A stretch of 64,000 nt of DNA from Agapanthus africanus (lineage: Eukaryota; Streptophyta; Magnoliopsida; Asparagales; Amaryllidaceae): contig JASDDO010000026.1 of the NCBI GenBank assembly GCA_030015575.1, positions 448,671,096 through 448,735,095 of the forward strand, read 5' to 3'. Position numbers and translations under genes: made by a program. Positions 1-13,344 of this stretch are shown here, piece after piece. Under the pieces are notes generated by a model. The model was not told the origin of the DNA. It saw nothing but the letters and a program-made list of their open reading frames with translations, and did not search any database. The first letter of the stretch is position 1, and every line of letters begins with the position of its first letter.

Positions 1-603
1 TGTTTTCTGAAAAAATCAATTTTACTATAACTATGGCGAGTCAAGAACAATATCACTATTGATCTTTCAGATGGTAGAAAGTCAACCCTCTTCATAGCCC
101 GGGTCAACCCACAAACAGCCATTATAGAAACGTGCCTTGAGTTATCCAGAGTCTGGTTTTAAGCATAAGCCGGACAACTCCCCGTACCTTAACATTGTTA
201 AGATATGAACTATTCTATATCCAATATAGAAACAGAGGCACTGATTTAATTGGAACCAGATTCAAATCATGCAGCTGTCTCCAGTGCATGTCAATTAAAT
301 GGAGAGAGGCCGATCAGCATTACTCAATTTAGGAGTGCTTCCAATTATGAGTAACCTGAAAGAGAAGCAAGTTCTCTTAATCATTAATATTAACTGAATA
401 CCATACACAAGTATCTACATCTTCGATCACCATGAAGAATCCTGATACTTGCAACGCCTGGTTCTCTACTTTATTCTTATACCTATAACTTCTCAAAACA
501 TAGACCTTGTATTTCTATGAAACACTTGTCTAAAAACTAGAGAAGTCATAAGTAAACAGAATATAGTACGAGGACCAACCCCTCTGTCCTAATGGACACT
601 GGA
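1..603 (-). pseudogene. Decayed Copia integrase region of element D
   Basis: Read on the minus strand, this stretch follows the integrase catalytic core and the segment after it in the intact element A: the region around the D-to-E active-site span, then the KVWGCPA-like segment (about 160-200) and the following glycine/tyrosine-rich segment. It is a fossil with many breaks and no usable frame. It continues beyond the left edge. The family match is by eye against element A (55949-59899). Confidence 0.65.
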
Positions 604-608
604 CAATA

Positions 609-2711
609 TGTAAGTGCACGGCGGCGCCCCGGCCGTCAATCTGATGCTGGAATGCGGAAACAAAACTTTTCTAAAAACTAGAAATCGACACCACCGCGCA
701 CTAAAATCCCGGATCGGGCCATTAACCTAATGCTAGCAAACTAGAAAATGGGAAGGAAACTATACCGAGCGATCCGTGTCCTTCGGTCTTCGGCCTCCAC
801 TCCGATCTCCTCGCGGAATCTCCGGTCTTCATCTCCTCGTCGGAACGGGCACCAGATCGCAGGGTTCTTTTACGGGCTTCCACCTCAGGACCGAGGCAAC
901 TCGGGCATGAAGTTGGCGAGCCGACGTGCCCAAGGATGCTGTAGATGAAGTGTAGACACCATTGTCTCAATGGGGGTATGAAGTTGCATTTGATGGAGGA
1001 ATCGATATGAACTTTGGAGAGATGTGAGAAATTTTGTAGCAAGCAAGCATGAGATGAATATTTTTCCTCCTCACCAAAATGAATCCCTCTCCCTAAAGTG
1101 GCCGGCCATATCTAAAATGGTGGAGGAAAATTGCAATCAATAATGCAAGAGGGAAAAGTGTATGATAATGTGAAAAAGGTATCACACCAAAGCCAAATCA
1201 AATCCCATCATATTTTCCATCTCATTAATGCTAAAGAGTTGATTCAAAAAGAATCAAATGATGCTAGTCATATCATAATCTCTCCATTCACAAGAAACCC
1301 CTTCCACAATACTAATTTGCACAATTGCAAATTAGACCCTCCATCAGAAAATTCCGGCAGTGAAGGAACAAAGGAAAACTGGCCGAAACGGAACGCAATC
1401 TGGCAACTTCAAAAAACTGATCCCGTAATGAATTACAGGAAAAACCCGCGACTGTACATAAATACCCACATTTGTATTCCGACTGAATACAAATGCAAAG
1501 AGACAAAATCTACACTATACAATACTAGGATCCGGCTTAAACCAACGCCCACTAGCTAGTATTATCCGTCCGATCATGATCCGTGCAATACTGCACGTAT
1601 ATGATCGTACCCTTCTATATCTCCATACGGCCTCTACAGCGTTTCGCCCGAAACTTGAGAAAACGGTCTGTGGGGGACTCTAAAGACTCGTCAATACTTT
1701 GGTTGTGGATTTAACCACTAGCACGTCAGAGGTATTAGCTATACGTAATGGGCTACCAGGTATGGACCAAAAGAAATGTCGATGAGAGAACTCATCCTAC
1801 ACCCTACTGAGCCTGTCAGTGACAATAACCGTACAGTCCGGTCCGTTTGTCTATGAGCATCACATGGAAAGCCTAGGGGGTTGGTAAAAGTCAGACCCCC
1901 AAAAGCGGTACAAGTCGTGTCGGAGTGTAACCCAGAACACCCTAAGATACTACTGGAATACCTACCAGTAAATCTCCTGCCTTGGCTAAGGACTTCGTAT
2001 AATGGCTCTCCTAGACACAGCGCGACCTCACCCCCAATACCGGGAGAGATGAACCCCTGCAGATCCGCTCACTGCCTCCATGTGGCTCGGGACTGTACCC
2101 AACTAAAACCTGTTTGCACGACTCTTTTGAGCTGTGGTAGGGTAGTAATCAAAGCACAGCAGGAACTCACACGAGACAAATGACGATCTCAGGTCGATGA
2201 ACTAACCTGTACACATGTCACCAGGGAACTGCTATCTGACGCTAGGTATAATACCAACTAGCATGTTCCCGGCGAGTCCTGTCCGGTGTACTCATAACCC
2301 AATGAGCACCTGTATACATCTTAGGTGAACCAACTGACACCAGTGGCTTGTGAGACCGGCCACCGCCCCTCGTCGGGGTCTCGACTGTATACACTAGTCT
2401 ACTCTGGAGTATCGATGCCTATCTCGAAACTCCCACGACTAGGGACCTTTTAAGGATGTGCTTATAGACCCTAACTCCCACGTTTATGATCGCCGTCATA
2501 CTGCTGGCAGTCAAGCAAGAATCCTATGGGCTCTATCAACGTGTAATAGCAACATTTAAGGTCACCTAAAGCAGTACACGATGCTAAAGATAAACCAGAT
2601 AGCATACTATTATCTTGAGTAAGACTGTCCTATCGGCATAGGTCCACCCTCAATCATTGCAATCACGTGCCTGTGATCCAATAATTGACTCTGAGGGCAC
2701 TATCTCCAACA
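609..2711 (-). repeat. Solo LTR of the D family
   Basis: A 2.1 kb LTR lying on the minus strand (TGTTGG at the 2711 end, TTACA at the 609 end). It is closely related to the 5' LTR of element D at 31004-33121. It is flanked by a perfect 5-bp duplication, CAATA, at 604-608 and 2712-2716, with Copia pol sequence of element D on both sides. This is what unequal recombination between the two LTRs of a complete insertion leaves behind. It contains the conserved LTR hairpin block (about 1970-2045) also seen in the other Copia LTRs here. Confidence 0.85.
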
Positions 2712-2716
2712 CAATA

Positions 2717-2911
2717 TACAATACTCTGTATAAGTCCCTTGAGTCTAATAATTCATTCCCTGTGTATCATAGGTTGAAAACTGTACTTATGGTTAAGAAG
2801 AATTACACCGCTGTTGAATGCTCCTTACCTAACCATCAACTGATATAGGTAAATGTCACCGACATAATTTCAAAAAGTTATATCTCACTTTATGAAAATA
2901 AACGTTCAGAT
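2717..2911 (-). pseudogene. Decayed GAG-pre-integrase segment of element D
   Basis: A short strip between the solo LTR and element B. On the minus strand it resembles the linker between the GAG-pre-integrase zinc finger and the integrase core of element A. It is heavily decayed, and the assignment rests mainly on its position between the integrase remnant at 1-603 and the gag remnant to the right of element B. Confidence 0.45.
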
Positions 2912-2916
2912 ATATC

Positions 2917-3820
2917 TGTTAGTGTATATACCCTAGGGGCCATTATTGTATCATACTAGCTTGTATATTACTTAGTGGAAGGTTGGGATATTCACCGTTA
3001 TATTAACAGTCTTGCCAAACATGGTAGTATGCTACTTGGGTTATATCTATCTTAATATGTGTATACGTATTGATAGAGCCCTTAGGATCTTGCTTGACTA
3101 CCAGCGTTGTGATGGCAGTCACACTAGTGGGGGCTGGGTAGTCTACAAGCACATCCTTTTTCAGGTCCCTAGTCATAGGATTATCGAGACAGGGCATCAA
3201 TACTCCGGAGTAGACTAGTATATACGCTTCTCATCCCAGTTGAGGAGATGGTATGTCCCACAGCCATCAGTACGTCATACTGGAGATAGTATACAGGTGC
3301 TCGTTGGGTTACGGGTACACCGGACAGGATTTGCAGGGAACTGTTGCTTGGTATTATACCCGTCGTCAATTAACAGTTCCCAGGTGACATGAGTACAGCA
3401 TAGTCCGCAGACTTGACACTGCTGCTTCGCCTCGAGTGTGTTCCCACTGTTCTTAGATTGCTACCCTACCACGGCCCAAAGGAGTCATGCAAACAGGTAG
3501 CAGTTGGGTGCAGTCCCGAAGCACTTGGTAGCAATGGCGGTTAGATAGGATTCGTCTCTCCCGGTATTGGGAGTTGATATCGCGCTGTGTCTGGAGAGCC
3601 ATTACGCAAAGTCCCTAGCCAGGGCAAGCGAGATTTACTGGTAGGTTTTCCAGTAGTTTCTCAAGGTGTAATGGGCTTCGCTCCGACACGACTTATACCG
3701 CTTGTAGGGGACTGACGCTTGCCTCCCCCTAGGCCGGATATGCGATTGTCCTAGACGAACAGACCGGACTGTATGGAGATTGTCACATCAGGCTCAGTAA
3801 GAGTTCAGATGGGTTTCCTC
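2917..3820 (+). repeat. 5' LTR of element B, first part
   Basis: Starts TGTTAGTGTATA and matches the first 900 bp of the 3' LTR at 25596-26493. It stops exactly where the TGTTAG end of element C begins. The LTR resumes at 18620 after the TCCTC duplication. Confidence 0.92.
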
Positions 3821-6800
3821 TGTTAGTTATATGTATGCCCTAGAGGCCATTACTGTACAAATGATGTATATTGTAGTGGATGCTTGGACATATATAGTGT
3901 CACGTCCCGAAAGTACGGAACATGACCGGCACTTAAACTCCGAAACGTCTCGAGGCGTACGTAATCTAAGTAAACCGAAAACCCAGAAATCCAAACCAAG
4001 AAAAGTAGTAGAGTGAAGGAAAACCAATTTAAAACAAGTAGTTTTAATAGCATAAGCCGAATTATGCGGTTTTTAAGAACATCAAAATTTACTGAAAATT
4101 TCGGCAGAGTCTCCTTTGTAAATACTGGCCCCCAAACGGGATACAACATGAATAGTATACGAAATCAATAAAAAGGCATCCCCAAGCGGGAGCTAGCTCT
4201 TCGTCAATCGACGGTCACAACCACACAAGAAATATAATATACAACGCCAACGGCGAGGATCAAAACTCAAAACTATAAGAAAACCACAGAAATAAAATGC
4301 GCGACTCTAAGGTCGAAAGAATAACATCACTGGTCTCTATCTCAAAAATAAATACATGTTTGGTTGATAGAACTTCTAGATACAACAGAGTAATAATATA
4401 CAAGTTATAATGATGGGTGCGATACAAATAAACCCACCTATTAGCAAGTCACCCGGAAATGGAAAGTGTGCCAGCAAGCTGTACTGAAACCTGTACGGCG
4501 AAACCTGCAAGAACTGTGGCACAACGGGGGTGAGTTGCCAACTCGTGAGTAGAAAAACATCTACGCACAGAAATCGCATAAATAACGCAACCTAGGTCAA
4601 AGATCATAATATATCCTCAATATATATAACATGCAACCTATAACAAGGCTAGGGTAAATATCTAACCCGAGTGTAATCTCATGTGCCTGTGTCAGTGCCT
4701 CAGGTAGCAATATATCATATGAATGAGGTATGAATCCATGAAAACAGAATACATGTAAATGAAGAACTGTTTTCATAATTTAGTGAGATTTCCTTTGTAT
4801 TTTTAAAATGGGGTATCATAATGAAATCAGCATAAAACAGTGCCTAGCATCGGCACAAAACGTAATCCCAATATCTCGATATCTCTGTATCACAGTCTCT
4901 ATACCTCAATATCTCGAAATCTCAATGTCTCAATCACAATATCTAGGGCGCCGTCAGTCCAGACTGGCCCATACCATCCATCTCAAGACCACGACGGTAT
5001 CCTCCGGATATCCGACGCGTCGGGTAAAATCACCGGTAGGTAGTGCTCCCCTGCCAGGCTCACATCGTCATCATCACGCACTTCATTCCCCGGGGTACCT
5101 TACCGGGCCCACCATGTACCCGAAACGGTTCATCCGTCTCCTCGAATCGGGTCTCGAAATCCATCAGCAAACTCATGGTGGACGACTGATACATCATGGG
5201 AAAACCGCACTTTTTATTTAAAAAGAGAGGCAAAAGGTTTATTTATGTTTTTGCGGTTTTCCTCCAAATCCAAGAAATCTCATGAAATCCGAATCCAAAT
5301 CATCAATAGCATGTAAACAGTGAATATAGGCATGAAAATCCATGAATGCGGCACAACAGTGAATAATAACATGCATGAAGTAGCAGGCAATAACTACAAT
5401 GTCTAAACTATTAGCTAACAACCTATGTCAATGAAATAGTATTTCTAAAGTGTTCATGACATGGCAATTACCGATGAAGATGTGTGTGAGCCGGCAAGTA
5501 AGTGTACGTGGTACATACGCATCATCGGTAATAGTGCTGGTGTCCTAACCACAAGATATCAACAGTAAAATATGAAGCATAATATAAACATGTGATGCGG
5601 AGCGAACAACAATAGTGAGCGGGAGCTGAATACTAGACGCAACTATAACTAATCTGCTTTAATCTAATATAAGTCCTACAAATGGTGCCTTTTGAAATAA
5701 CACGAATCATGGGGTTTTGAAAATAGGGGCTACGGTGTTTTTATGAAAAGATACGTCTTTTGAAATATCCGTAGGATCCCCTTGGGCTGTCTTTTAAAAT
5801 ACCCATGATTCGTTAGTTTTTAAAATAGGTAAGAATCGAATCTAATCTAACAACTAAACTAAACTAAAGGGCTAAGCTAACAAGCTGGACTACAGGTAAG
5901 GAAACCGCCTAACATCTGAGTCGATCCATATACATACATGTATATATATTATTCGGTGATCCCGCCACAATAATATCATATCCGATACCATATCTATAAT
6001 CAGACATCCCAAGTCAAGAGTGCGGATCAATCATCAAGATATAGCTCGTACGTAAATCCGTCGTACGGCATCCCCAAATCTGGGTACGGGTCAATATCAT
6101 ACTCATCACACTGTTCATCTGGTATCCTCTTTATCAAGATCATCATCTGGGGTACTGACCTACATCTAGTACACTACTAATATCACTATTCACATGGCAT
6201 TGTCATCTAAAGATCCGCTATAATATCAGGACGTATCTCAAGTACGAATCCTGCCATATCACCGATCTCACGGCCTCAACTCAAATCTCATCGACTCATC
6301 TCAAACCCATGTATCATCCGCAAATCCAGTATGTGAACACCTAGTCTCATACCCAGGTGAGCACATAACCACCTCTCCCCATATACGCACAGGTAATAAC
6401 ATAGATGTATGCATGTGTGTGCGTGTGTGTGGGGGTGTAACAACTACTCTAGGCTATCGCAACTAACACTAAACTAATCCATGAACACCTAGAATCCACC
6501 TTTATCATCAAGTCTCATATCAACATAATATATGTAATCAAAATATATGTGTGTATACGTATTCGTATACATCACCACGAACTGTGGGGGTGCTATACGC
6601 CATCCACTCGACTTCTCCCCGTAGATATAAATCTACTCACCTGGTCCTCGCTAACCGGTGCCGACGTCGCCACGCGCTTGCTTGTCGTATCGAAGTCCAC
6701 ATGGGGTACCTACATATCATAACGCACCGTATCGCATTAAAACTAAATTCGAAATCGAAACGGCATACGAAAATCAAATCGGCACGCGTATCACGCATAG

Positions 6801-9800
6801 GTCCAAACCTATCGCCTACGCATGCAAGAATAGCCAAACCAACCCTCGATGTCGATGTACAAACGTCAAACCATCGAGAAAAATCCAATCACACTCATTT
6901 GCACATTCAAGAACACTAATTTTAATATAAACTAGGTTAAAACTCACAAAAAAACCCCAATGTCACTTAAAATTCATTTTTCCGAAAATCTAGCAAGCAC
7001 AATTCGCCGTTTTTGTACAAAACATTATGTTTAAATGAATGTAGCGGCCAATATACTTATTAAATATCTTAAATAAGTTATAGAAACAATTTCCGGAATT
7101 TAATCTCATTAAATTCCAAAAACCCTAATATTCTAGTTTACAAAATACCCTTTTTAACAATTTCATAGCAAAAATGCACAAACTACAATTTAGGTTGGAT
7201 TTCCATGAACTAAAGTGTTAAACTATACTTAATAAAGTTAATAATATGATAAAAACCCTAACCATATTTTTAATCTCATATTTCGAATTAAATCAAAAAA
7301 ACTAGTTTGCAACAAAAAGCTTAATTTGGACATTTTTCAAGTAACAACTTGTAATTAACAACTAGATTAGTTTTCTACAAAACTAAATATGTTAATCCAC
7401 ATCACTAAACCATGCACAATCAAACACAACTCATTTCCACAACAAACCCTAACTTGAAATCTTTAATCATGCAATTAAACTCACATAACCCAAATTAACA
7501 CTTAATTAAATTAGCTTTAAGAAATTAGGTAACAAACTAAGCAAAAAAAGTTTAGAATTATACCCAAAAACATTTGAAGATCCACAAGCATCCATGGCCC
7601 TCCAAAATGCTCTTTTTTCACAAGGATCCATGCTATACGGGCTAAGCTAAAATGGGTAGGAGTCGGATTTGGGTTTTGGGATTTTTTTGATGGATTTTGA
7701 GGAAATTTTTGATGAAGTTTTGAAGAGAAAAGAGAAGGGAAATGGGGGGGGGGGGCTGCTGCTGCTGTAGGAGAGGGGTTCGGCTGGAATGGGAGGGGGA
7801 GAGGAGAGAGAGGGAGGTAGAGAAAGTGGGGGGAGAAAGTCAAAGTCCAACCAAAGTCAAAAGTCTAACTACTTTATCCATTTTCTTTTCTTTTATTTCA
7901 TTTCTTTTCCTTTGAAATTCAAGTGGGGAAAAAGATGGTGGCTATTGAATTCATCCAAGGGGAGAAGTAAATGGGGGTATGTGGGTGTGGGTACGGGTGT
8001 GGGGTGATGAAAAATGATAAATACAATACCCCAAACATCCATTTACGCTAAAAAAAAAGCTTTTTTTTTTTTCAATAATTTCTAAACCGTTTTGGCAAAT
8101 GATTTCGTTCCGAAAACTACATGATAAAATTTTATTTAATGTTTTATGATGCACAAAATTTGTTTCAACTCATTCCAATTTGTAATTTTCCCTAATTAAA
8201 TGTATTAGTGACGGCTTAAAATAATAATAAAATAATATTTTCTTTTTAGAAAATTTGAAATTTCACCAGCGGCTCAATAAACACCAAATAATAGCAATTA
8301 CATAGCTAGAATATGTATATTTAATTTTTATAATATGATATTTGCATTTTGACTTTTTACAGAAAACCCCCTTATTTTACCGATTTTCCGAAATTTCACT
8401 GAAACGATTTTCAAAACGCTACATATAGGAAGGACTTTCTCGCTCGACATGATAGTATGCTATCTAGTTGTACTTTATCTTAACATGTACTCTGATTGCC
8501 TCTATGTTACATGTTGATAAAGCCCTTAGGATATGTACTCGACTACTGGGACTATGATGAGATCATACCAGTGGGGCCACGGTAGTCGGCGAGTACATCC
8601 TATAACTGTTCCTAGCCGAGGGTCTATCGAGACAGGGCATCGATACACCAGAGTAGACTAGCGTATATGCATCTTGACCCATATGATGGGCGATGGATGA
8701 TCCCATATCCATCGGTGTTTGACATCAATGATGGTGTACGGGTGCTCAGTAGAGACTGGGTACACTGGAAGGACTCGCCGAGAACTCCCAGATGGTATCA
8801 TACCTCACGTCAGATAGCAGTTCTCTAGTGGCACTGGTACAGGTTAGTCTGTAGACCCATGGTTGTCATAGAGTCCTGTGTGATTCCCACTGTGTTTTTA
8901 TTTTCATCATACCACGTCCAAGAGGGCATGCCAAAAGGTGGCTTTTGGGTACAGTCCCGAATCACATGGAGGCAATAAGCGATAGGAGGGGATTCGTCTC
9001 TCCCGGTATAGGGAGTTGATGTTGCATTGTGTTCGATTGGCTATAACTGGAAATCCCTGGCCAGGGTTGCTGAGATTTACTGGTAAGTGTTACCAGTAGT
9101 TTCTCGAACTGTTATAGACCTCATATCGACACGACTTAACAAGCTAATGGGGTCTGACGTTTACCACCCCTAGGCGAGTTATGCGACATATCAGACGAAG
9201 AGACCGGACAGTGCGGGAGTGTTACTGTTTGGATTCGCAGGAGAATGCACAGGCTTGCTTGTTGATCTTCTAATCGCTCAATAACTGGTTGCTTTTACGT
9301 TTAGCTGACCGCTTGCAGCTTGTGGGTGTTTGATATGATCAACACCTGCTACCGGCGTATTGACGATTCTTTAGAGTCCTACACAGAGGTTTCTTCACTC
9401 AGGAAAAATGGAGTAGGGGCATATATGTGATATGAGCAGGACCGAGGATAATGTGATATGAAATACCGTATTCTATTCTCGCAGTATTTGATATCGGCCG
9501 GGTCATCGAATTAAGTGTTGATTCGATGAATCGGTAAATGATATATTGGTCGGTTATATGCGATATAGCCGGATTGTCGGATCAAGTGTCGATTCGATAA
9601 ATTAATGTATAATTATATATTTGATATATTAAATTACATTAACTGATATAGGCTCGCTTTATTGATTCATTTTTTCACCGGGTAATACATTGATATATGT
9701 TAATTGTATTATTTTCTTTGTTACAAATATATATTATATATGTGATATATAATATTGTAACATGACATGATTACTAATGCAACATGTTTAGTGGAGATTA

Positions 9801-10506
9801 AACAAGGTTAGGGTTTAATTTGGGTTAGATCTTTCTTGATACTTCTAGAAGGTTTTAGTTTGTTTGTATCAAGATATTATGCTTGATATTTTCTAACCCA
9901 ACCCAAAACCATTCACTCTTAGTTAATTCTCTACATGGGTTAGCCTCTTCATCATCTACCTTGGTTGCATTATTAATTATTACGATATTTTTCATTATTC
10001 ATCACAAAAGGATTATTCGTTGTTCATCTTCTTCTTCCTTCTTGGAAATCTTTCTAGCTTTGATTCTTGTGATGAAAATGGGTGAGATTATGAAAATAAA
10101 ATAGAGCTAATTTCCTACTTCTTCATCCTAATCTATCCTAGCCATTTAGATTAGGGTGTTCACTTCATTTGAGAGTGAGAGCTTGTGTTTAAGAAACTTC
10201 AAGGTAGATCATCTTAGTTATCGAAGATCGAAAGCAAATTTGCATCATTCTCTTCGTGGAACCTCTATAGAGTCCGGATTCTTGATGATCGCAGTGAAGG
10301 GACCTCAGCACGGAGCTTATGAAGTGAAGGACCGGACTATAAAGGATGTAATCCCAAACTCTTAGACGTTAAAGTGTTTAACATGCTTTGTTTCGCCTAA
10401 TCTCTAGTTTAAAGATCTTGTTTAAGTTTGTTCGGCATGGCTAAAATTTTATTCGGGCATGGTTAATGCCTTGTAGAACCTTATTAGAGTGCCTAGTAAC
10501 ACTTCA
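3821..10506 (+). repeat. 5' LTR of element C, interrupted
   Basis: The segments 3821-3897 and 8429-10506 align with the uninterrupted 3' LTR at 16454-18619. The gap is filled by a Gypsy solo LTR plus its 5-bp duplication. Without the insert the LTR is about 2.16 kb. The conserved LTR hairpin block lies at about 8998-9115. Confidence 0.9.
3898..8423 (-). repeat. 4.5 kb Ty3/Gypsy (Tekay-like) solo LTR
   Basis: Bounded on the + strand by TGTCACG and GCTACA and flanked by a perfect 5-bp duplication TATAG (3893-3897 and 8424-8428). On the minus strand it reads TGTAGCG...CGTGACA. Its terminal 0.8 kb matches, inverted, the LTR end of element F at 33270-34111, which is followed by a primer site; that fixes the orientation. 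Its middle also matches the 3' LTR of F (for example about 6560-6640 with 47480-47545). No primer site, polypurine tract or pol was found inside. It includes a TG-rich run at 6413-6436, a G-run followed by CTG triplets at about 7745-7768, and AT-rich sequence at 6900-7560. This is the youngest event in this branch of the nest. Confidence 0.85.
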
Positions 10507-10507
10507 G

Positions 10508-10520
10508 TAGTATCAGAGCC
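10508..10520 (+). other. Primer binding site of element C (tRNA-iMet type)
   Basis: TAGTATCAGAGCC, one base off the canonical initiator-methionine primer site, one base after the 5' LTR ends at 10506. Confidence 0.85.
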
Positions 10521-10703
10521 AAGCTACAGCTTTAGGCGTAGTTTAGACAAAGTTTAAATTCCGATCGAACCCCGAAACCACGGTTAATACCCATCTCTGG
10601 AAATTTTGTAAAAATGTGATTCTTTCTGCATTAAAAATACTCAAAAAAATCAGCAGGGATTTCTAAGGATATTTGTAAAATACGACTCTCTAATTCCATT
10701 AAA

Positions 10704-10753
10704 GCGCCGCAGAACCGCGGCAAGACCCTTGCTTGCCCGGCGGTTCCGCGGCC
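10704..10753 (+). other. GC-rich inverted repeat after the primer site (C)
   Basis: CCGCAGAACCGC pairs with GCGGTTCCGCGG (one mismatch), with an inner GGCAAG/CTTGCC stem between them. The likely RNA hairpin is about 50 nt long, roughly 200 nt downstream of the primer site, in otherwise AT-rich DNA. Confidence 0.65.
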
Positions 10754-12521
10754 TTCTCTAGGGATTAGGGTTTTATTTTCCTACAGTACTGTCCGTAGGT
10801 GTTTCCTCATATTTCTGGGTATTTTTAATTATACTCAAGTGTTGAGTTTTCTGGGATGTATTGGGGACTCATTGATTCGATCGGATAATTTAACTTCGTT
10901 TAGGTTTTTCCGGGTAATTTTAGAACGTGTTAAAAAGTTCGACCAGATATCAATAACTCACTTTTTCCCCTGCCGGAAAATTTCCAAGCTTGGATTTTTC
11001 CGTAATTTAAGAACGTTCTAAGTCGTGCAAGTAATGCGGTGGACCCTCTAGAAGAACACAAAGCTTAACTCGATTATGTGACCGTCTGAACTGCCTCTGA
11101 ACCTTAGAGTTTGGGGCAGTACGGCGTTGCCACATGTGAGGCGTTGGCTTGACCCTTCTACGGCTGAACCATTGGTAATGTAGCATGTGATGGATGTTTT
11201 TAAACTAATTTCAAGTGTTGAGAACTATTTGGGAAAACTTGGGTGTTTGATTATTCGATCGGAAAGTTTAACATTGTCTATTTATCTGGAATGTGGTACA
11301 ATATTTGGAATCCACAAGTAGTTATGTGATAACTAATTTGAATGTTATAAATCGAGCAGTTCAGTCTCAGATGATCGGTTGCCACGGAATTTTGATGTGA
11401 TCAAAAGTCAGTCGCAATCACGTAGCGTACGCAGATACTCGCCGGGTAAACTTAATAGATAGCTATGCCCCATAGCCTCGACCAAGTGACTGTAGGAGAA
11501 CCCCGTCGCCAAAAGCATCCGTTCGGGTGCTCGCGGCAGCGGTGTTCCTCCTTAGTGCACTTCATCGACGGCATCGAGGGTGCGGCCGTTTACTAAAGTT
11601 TGCGACGAGCATTCAATCAAAATATCGGGAATCTTGTTGAATTGTCCGACTTGATATTGGAAAGAGTTTTCGATAATGAGACTAAAATGCGGGATTTATA
11701 ATTGTTAGGCATGAGATGTCTAAGGAATTCATTTGGTTAGGCATTCGATGTGTAAGATGGTTGCGGATTCCAACTGTTGTAGTTTTACACTTTCTTTTCA
11801 TTGACCGCAAGTGTAGTATGTAGTTGTATCGCCGGTTTTCGTTGCTATACATAAACGACAATCGGTGTATGCATACTTACTTAAGTTGATGATATGAGAT
11901 ATTATGTGTTGCTGTGATATGTTATATTGGATCGTCATGTTTGAATAGCCGGCGGTTTTATGTGAGATGAGGATTTTTATTTTCGTTCATGTAAAATTCA
12001 TTGTATGTAATATTCTTTTATTGGAGCACTTCCGGGCTGAGGATGATGTCACCATTGTATATTATTTACTTTTCCGCATTAGGTAAACCCAAGGCGGGGA
12101 GCACAAGTAACCGGGTTCTAGGGTCTAGTGGTAGACCATCTCGAGGAGTCGAGACCGGGTCTCCTAACCCTAGAATTGGCCGTGTTGCTTGCCGCTCTCG
12201 TAGGGGTCTACGGATGTGGGTTTGGCTATTCATCGCGACCGTGGAATCCGTGTTTTATACAGGCTAGTATTAAAAACACGGACATCCTAGTATATCCAAT
12301 ATTTCATATATGTTCTTCTGCTGTAATGTTCTGTGATGAGATCATATTACTGTCTGAGACGAATGTTTATATTTTATATATGAGATATATATTATATATT
12401 GTTGATTTCGTTTCATATCTGATGCTTGTGAAGCATAATAAAAAGGGACTTCATTAATAAGATTAATGAAATAAAAGAAACCTAAAGATGTTGTAGAAAC
12501 TTGTTTAAAAACTGGTAGCTC

Positions 12522-12815
12522 TAGTTCTTGCTTTGCATAGCGGTGTTCCTTGTAGAACATCCACCACCTTATTCGATAAGGAAAGGGCGAAGATCCTTTC
12601 ACCGGGAGTGACCTCTTTAGTGAAACTAGAAGATGCTACAAACTCGGTTTGTCTTTTGATTGCTGCTATAGTTCTTGCTTTGCATAGTGATTTTTGTGAA
12701 ATATGCTGCACCTTATTCGATGAGGAAAGAGCCGACGATCCCTTCACCGGGAGTGACCTCTTTAGCGAAACTAGAAAAGCCTAAAAAACATTCCATTTAA
12801 AATCACTCGATTCTT
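12522..12815 (+). repeat. 146-bp tandem duplication in the leader of C
   Basis: Two diverged units, each with TTGCTTTGCATAG near the start and CACCGGGAGTGACC about 70 bp later (12601 and 12746). The same pair of units occurs in the leaders of H (about 51893-52185) and D (about 29338-29620) but was not seen in A or B. Confidence 0.75.
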
Positions 12816-12904
12816 CAACGATATCAAGTTCATTAAGCAAAGGGTTTTCTTAAAAACCTGTCGTAGCCCTCCGTCATTTCAGATAAGTACTCTTAGTATT
12901 CGTG

Positions 12905-13113
12905 CTGTGGTAGTTTGGCCTCCGTCAAGGCGTAGTGTAAGGCAGCTAACTAGTGCTTATTTGCTTGCATACGATGCGATTGGATTAGGGTATTCGTACG
13001 ACGTAGTTTGGCCATCGTCAAGGGTCATGTGGGTGGGTTTAATTCAATCAGGAAATGACGGGTTGAACTTGACTAGCAGACTATGGGTAGTTTGGCCTCC
13101 GTCATGGTCATAG
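12905..13113 (+). other. Triple-hairpin leader block (C)
   Basis: Three inverted repeats about 90 bp apart, each with a TTTGGCC..CGTCA-like core. Outer stems: CTGTG (12905-12909) with CGTAG (12931-12935), a second around 12996-13033, and CTATG (13081-13085) with CATAG (13109-13113). Homologous blocks lie in A, B, D and H. Confidence 0.65.
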
Positions 13114-13286
13114 GACGCTAGGGGTAAAATATTATTGGGAATTTCAAGTGTTGAAATTTGCAATGAGATTGCATACCTTCTATGAGATAGTTGGAACCCG
13201 ATACCCGCTGCGAGTAAGAGTTACTCCTGGGAGAGTTTTACACATTACAATTAGCCGATCAAGTAGGTGTCTAGAAAGGTGTCAAC

Positions 13287-13344
13287 GGGGTTACGCCCCT
13301 GGGAAAAAGAGGTTTACTTTAATTAGGTCCGTGCGAAAGCACGG
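13287..13344 (+). other. Two small leader hairpins (C)
   Basis: GGGG-TTACG-CCCC at 13287-13299, and CCGTGC-GAAA-GCACGG at 13329-13344 with a GNRA-type loop. Counterparts stand at about 21418-21475 (B), 52659-52717 (H) and, on the minus strand, 60121-60178 (A). Confidence 0.55.

Noticed and set aside
1131-1559. A 142-codon open frame at the left end
   Set aside because: It lies wholly within the solo LTR at 609-2711, and the matching part of the D LTR does not keep it.
6551-6930. Overlapping open frames on both strands near 6.6-6.9 kb
   Set aside because: Within the Gypsy solo LTR in a region of low stop-codon density; no domain and no conservation in the F LTR.
3898-8423. A complete Gypsy element or DNA transposon
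   Set aside because: The ends and the match to the LTR parts of F show it to be a single LTR. No primer site, polypurine tract, pol or transposase was found inside.
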